Shown piece by piece: positions 18,937-20,357 of a stretch of DNA of 20,357 nucleotides (within the stretch, counting starts at the first letter, position 1; the number at the start of each line of letters is the position of its first letter). The notes below the pieces were generated by a model. That model saw only the letters and a program-made list of their open reading frames with translations. It was not told the DNA's origin and did no database searches. The translations under genes were made by a program, and so were the position numbers. The stretch is from IMG/VR virus record IMGVR_UViG_3300046010_012265, positions 1 through 20,357 of that record, one strand, 5' to 3'. The stretch is from a virus.

Positions 18937-19860
18937 TTATTGGATATTTTTAAACATTTGAGGTACTTGACCATATACAGGCAATTTACCATCCCACTTA
19001 TTAATATATTCTAATTGTAATAACAATGGTGTTAATGTTTGTTGCTTCATTCTGTTAGATTCAGCTTCAGCTTTAGCACTTGTCAACATCGCTTGAGCGT
19101 TACCTTCAGCAGTTGCTACTTTAATTTTAGCTTGTGCTTCAGCCGTTTTAACTTCATTTTCAGCTCGTAATGCTGCTTGTACAGCGTTATTCTTAGCTTC
19201 AATTGATTTCTTAAATGTTTCAGGATATACTAAGTTAGATGTAAATTGGTTAATTACGAATCCCTCTTTTAATAAGGTAACATCTAATAATCTACGTACT
19301 TCAACTTCAAATACTGCTCTATTACTAATTAATTCATCAGCTGTGTATTTGTTAGTTGCTAGTCTAAATGCATCATATACTGCTGTCTTTAGGAAGCCTT
19401 CTTCAATGTCGCCTAATGGTCTACGATACTTAGCGAAGATTGAAGGTACTTTTTCACGTTGCACTGAGTAGTTCATAATTGGGGATACTGCAAATTCAGA
19501 TCCGTCCTTACTATTTACAATGAATGAATTATCGCCTGTATATTCTTTATGTTGAATATAAGTTGGAAACTCATATACTTTAGTAGTTAATGGATTGTAG
19601 AATACCATACCAGTAACTGCTACTACGTCGTCAACACCTTTGTTGTCGCCATATTGATTTACTTTAACACCTACATGTCCGGCATCAATTCTTTCACAAG
19701 ACATAAACAGGAATACTAATAGGAAGAATCCTACTACTGCTGTTGTAATTGTTTTTACCATTTTTATTTGTTTTAATTTTTGTTCTAATTGTTCTTGTTT
19801 TCTTTGTTCTTCTATTTGTGCTCGTCTTTGTTCCCAAGCATCATTAATATCATACGCCAT
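18937..19860 (-). CDS. SPFH/Band 7 (prohibitin-like) membrane protein
   Basis: 307 residues. A charged helix (1-33), a membrane segment (VKTITTAVVGFFLLVFLFM, 35-53), then the SPFH core opening DAGHVGVKVNQYG (59-71), a domain body (EYTGDNSFIVNSKDGSEF, VPSIFAKYRRPLGDIEE), and an alanine-rich coiled coil (AEAQAKIKVATAEGNAQAML). The C-terminus LEYINKWDGKLP matches the KWDGxLP ending of prohibitin-type proteins. Bacterial relatives organise membrane microdomains and bind FtsH. In a phage it might protect the membrane or proteins from FtsH, by analogy only. Two small membrane genes precede it (gap one base). Confidence 0.85.
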   Translation of the reverse strand: MAYDINDAWEQRRAQIEEQRKQEQLEQKLKQIKMVKTITTAVVGFFLLVFLFMSCERIDAGHVGVKVNQYGDNKGVDDVVAVTGMVFYNPLTTKVYEFPTYIQHKEYTGDNSFIVNSKDGSEFAVSPIMNYSVQREKVPSIFAKYRRPLGDIEEGFLKTAVYDAFRLATNKYTADELISNRAVFEVEVRRLLDVTLLKEGFVINQFTSNLVYPETFKKSIEAKNNAVQAALRAENEVKTAEAQAKIKVATAEGNAQAMLTSAKAEAESNRMKQQTLTPLLLQLEYINKWDGKLPVYGQVPQMFKNIQ

Positions 19861-19861
19861 A

Positions 19862-20152
19862 TTATTTATCTTTTTGATTTTTCAATTTTTCTTCCATTTC
19901 TTCTTTCTTTTCATTCCATTCAGATTGAAATTGTTTTTCTTCTTCACTCTTAGTAAAGTAAGTTAATTTTACATAATTAAGATCGAATAAGAATAGAGCA
20001 ATGAATATAAGTACACATAGCATATTTACAAATGTACTTGATACTGTTAGTCCTGGAAATATAATGAATTCTAGTGCTGCTAAGTTGCCTAGGAACACTA
20101 ATACAGGTTGCCACCTGCTATCGTTTTTTAATTTATTTACTATCTCTTTCAT
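19862..20152 (-). CDS. Small membrane protein, 96 aa
   Basis: Two hydrophobic segments, about 16-36 (PVLVFLGNLAALEFIIFPGL) and 39-60 (STFVNMLCVLIFIALFLF), then a long charged helix (SEEEKQFQSEWNEKKEEM). Overlaps the upstream gene by 20 bases and ends one base before the SPFH start, so it is probably a partner of the SPFH protein. Not recognised. Confidence 0.6.
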   Translation of the reverse strand: MKEIVNKLKNDSRWQPVLVFLGNLAALEFIIFPGLTVSSTFVNMLCVLIFIALFLFDLNYVKLTYFTKSEEEKQFQSEWNEKKEEMEEKLKNQKDK

Positions 20153-20315
20153 ACATGTTTATTGTTAATTGTTTAATATAAGCAATTCCTATCCAACATA
20201 TTGTTGTGAATGAGCTAATTGCTAATGCATAGCTTTGTTCAATTAAGCTTACAACAAGACCAATTAATGTTGCAATGGAAGTGAACACCATTAAGAAAAT
20301 TTCAATTTTTTTCAT
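20133..20315 (-). CDS. Small two-pass membrane protein, 60 aa
   Basis: Segments IFLMVFTSIATLIGLVVSLI and YALAISSFTTICWIGIAYI with a short loop; small charged tail. First visible gene of the SPFH unit; its own promoter is not in the window. Not recognised. Confidence 0.55.
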   Translation of the reverse strand: MKKIEIFLMVFTSIATLIGLVVSLIEQSYALAISSFTTICWIGIAYIKQLTINMYERDSK

Positions 20316-20357
20316 TTGTAATTTACATTTTTAAAGTTAAAGAATTTGTTGTTTGTG

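Overview
The window looks like part of the genome of a T4-like (contractile-tailed) bacteriophage, probably infecting a member of the Bacteroidota. The phage call rests on a gp25/gp6 baseplate pair, a gp5-like baseplate protein and a gp55-like sigma factor at the left end. The host call is an inference: the -10-like boxes (TACATTTA, TATATTTA, once TACATTTG) resemble the Bacteroidota TAnnTTTG box, and A/T-rich leaders dominate. DNA is AT-rich and every gene I accept is on the minus strand, so transcription runs from high to low coordinates.

Region 1 (1-5214) is a late structural block: an unknown 118-aa protein, a gp5-like OB-fold protein, a 434-aa coiled-coil virion candidate, a 109-aa protein, gp25 and the first 533 residues of gp6. 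Genes overlap by one base (TAATG) or nearly touch. Region 2 (5254-6916) holds the late sigma factor and three small proteins. Region 3 (6998-18900) is an accessory region of about 35 small, mostly unknown genes, with a few recognisable folds: a T5orf172/GIY-YIG-like protein, two zinc-finger-like proteins, an AT-hook-like protein, the widespread MSYCRFENT and YDWKEYR/WHIGG phage families, a HExxH metallopeptidase and a MazG-like dGTP/dATP pyrophosphohydrolase-type protein. Six genes shorter than about 70 codons were added by reading the gaps. Region 4 (18937-20315) is an SPFH/prohibitin-like membrane protein preceded by two small membrane proteins.

The most striking feature is the punctuation of region 3. 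About twenty copies of one bipartite promoter stand in front of single genes or short operons. Each has a -35-like box around GG(T/A)AACC(C/A)AA, normally exactly 13 bases, then TACATTTA or a close variant, then often TATAAAA, and frequently AAGGTTATG at the start codon. In several copies the -35 box lies inside a perfect inverted repeat that would act as the terminator of the preceding gene, and in four copies the upstream stop codon TAA is part of the -35 box. Terminator, stop codon and promoter are thus fused into one short module.

Three gene-free stretches interrupt region 3: a GC-rich island (7561-7720), a stretch with two tandem promoter copies that read into a GC-rich segment with no ORF (9129-9485, a candidate small RNA), and a 600-bp ACGT-rich stretch with A-tracts and 14-bp tandem repeats (9784-10395) bounded by two overlapping terminators. 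No tRNA, CRISPR array or insertion sequence was recognised.
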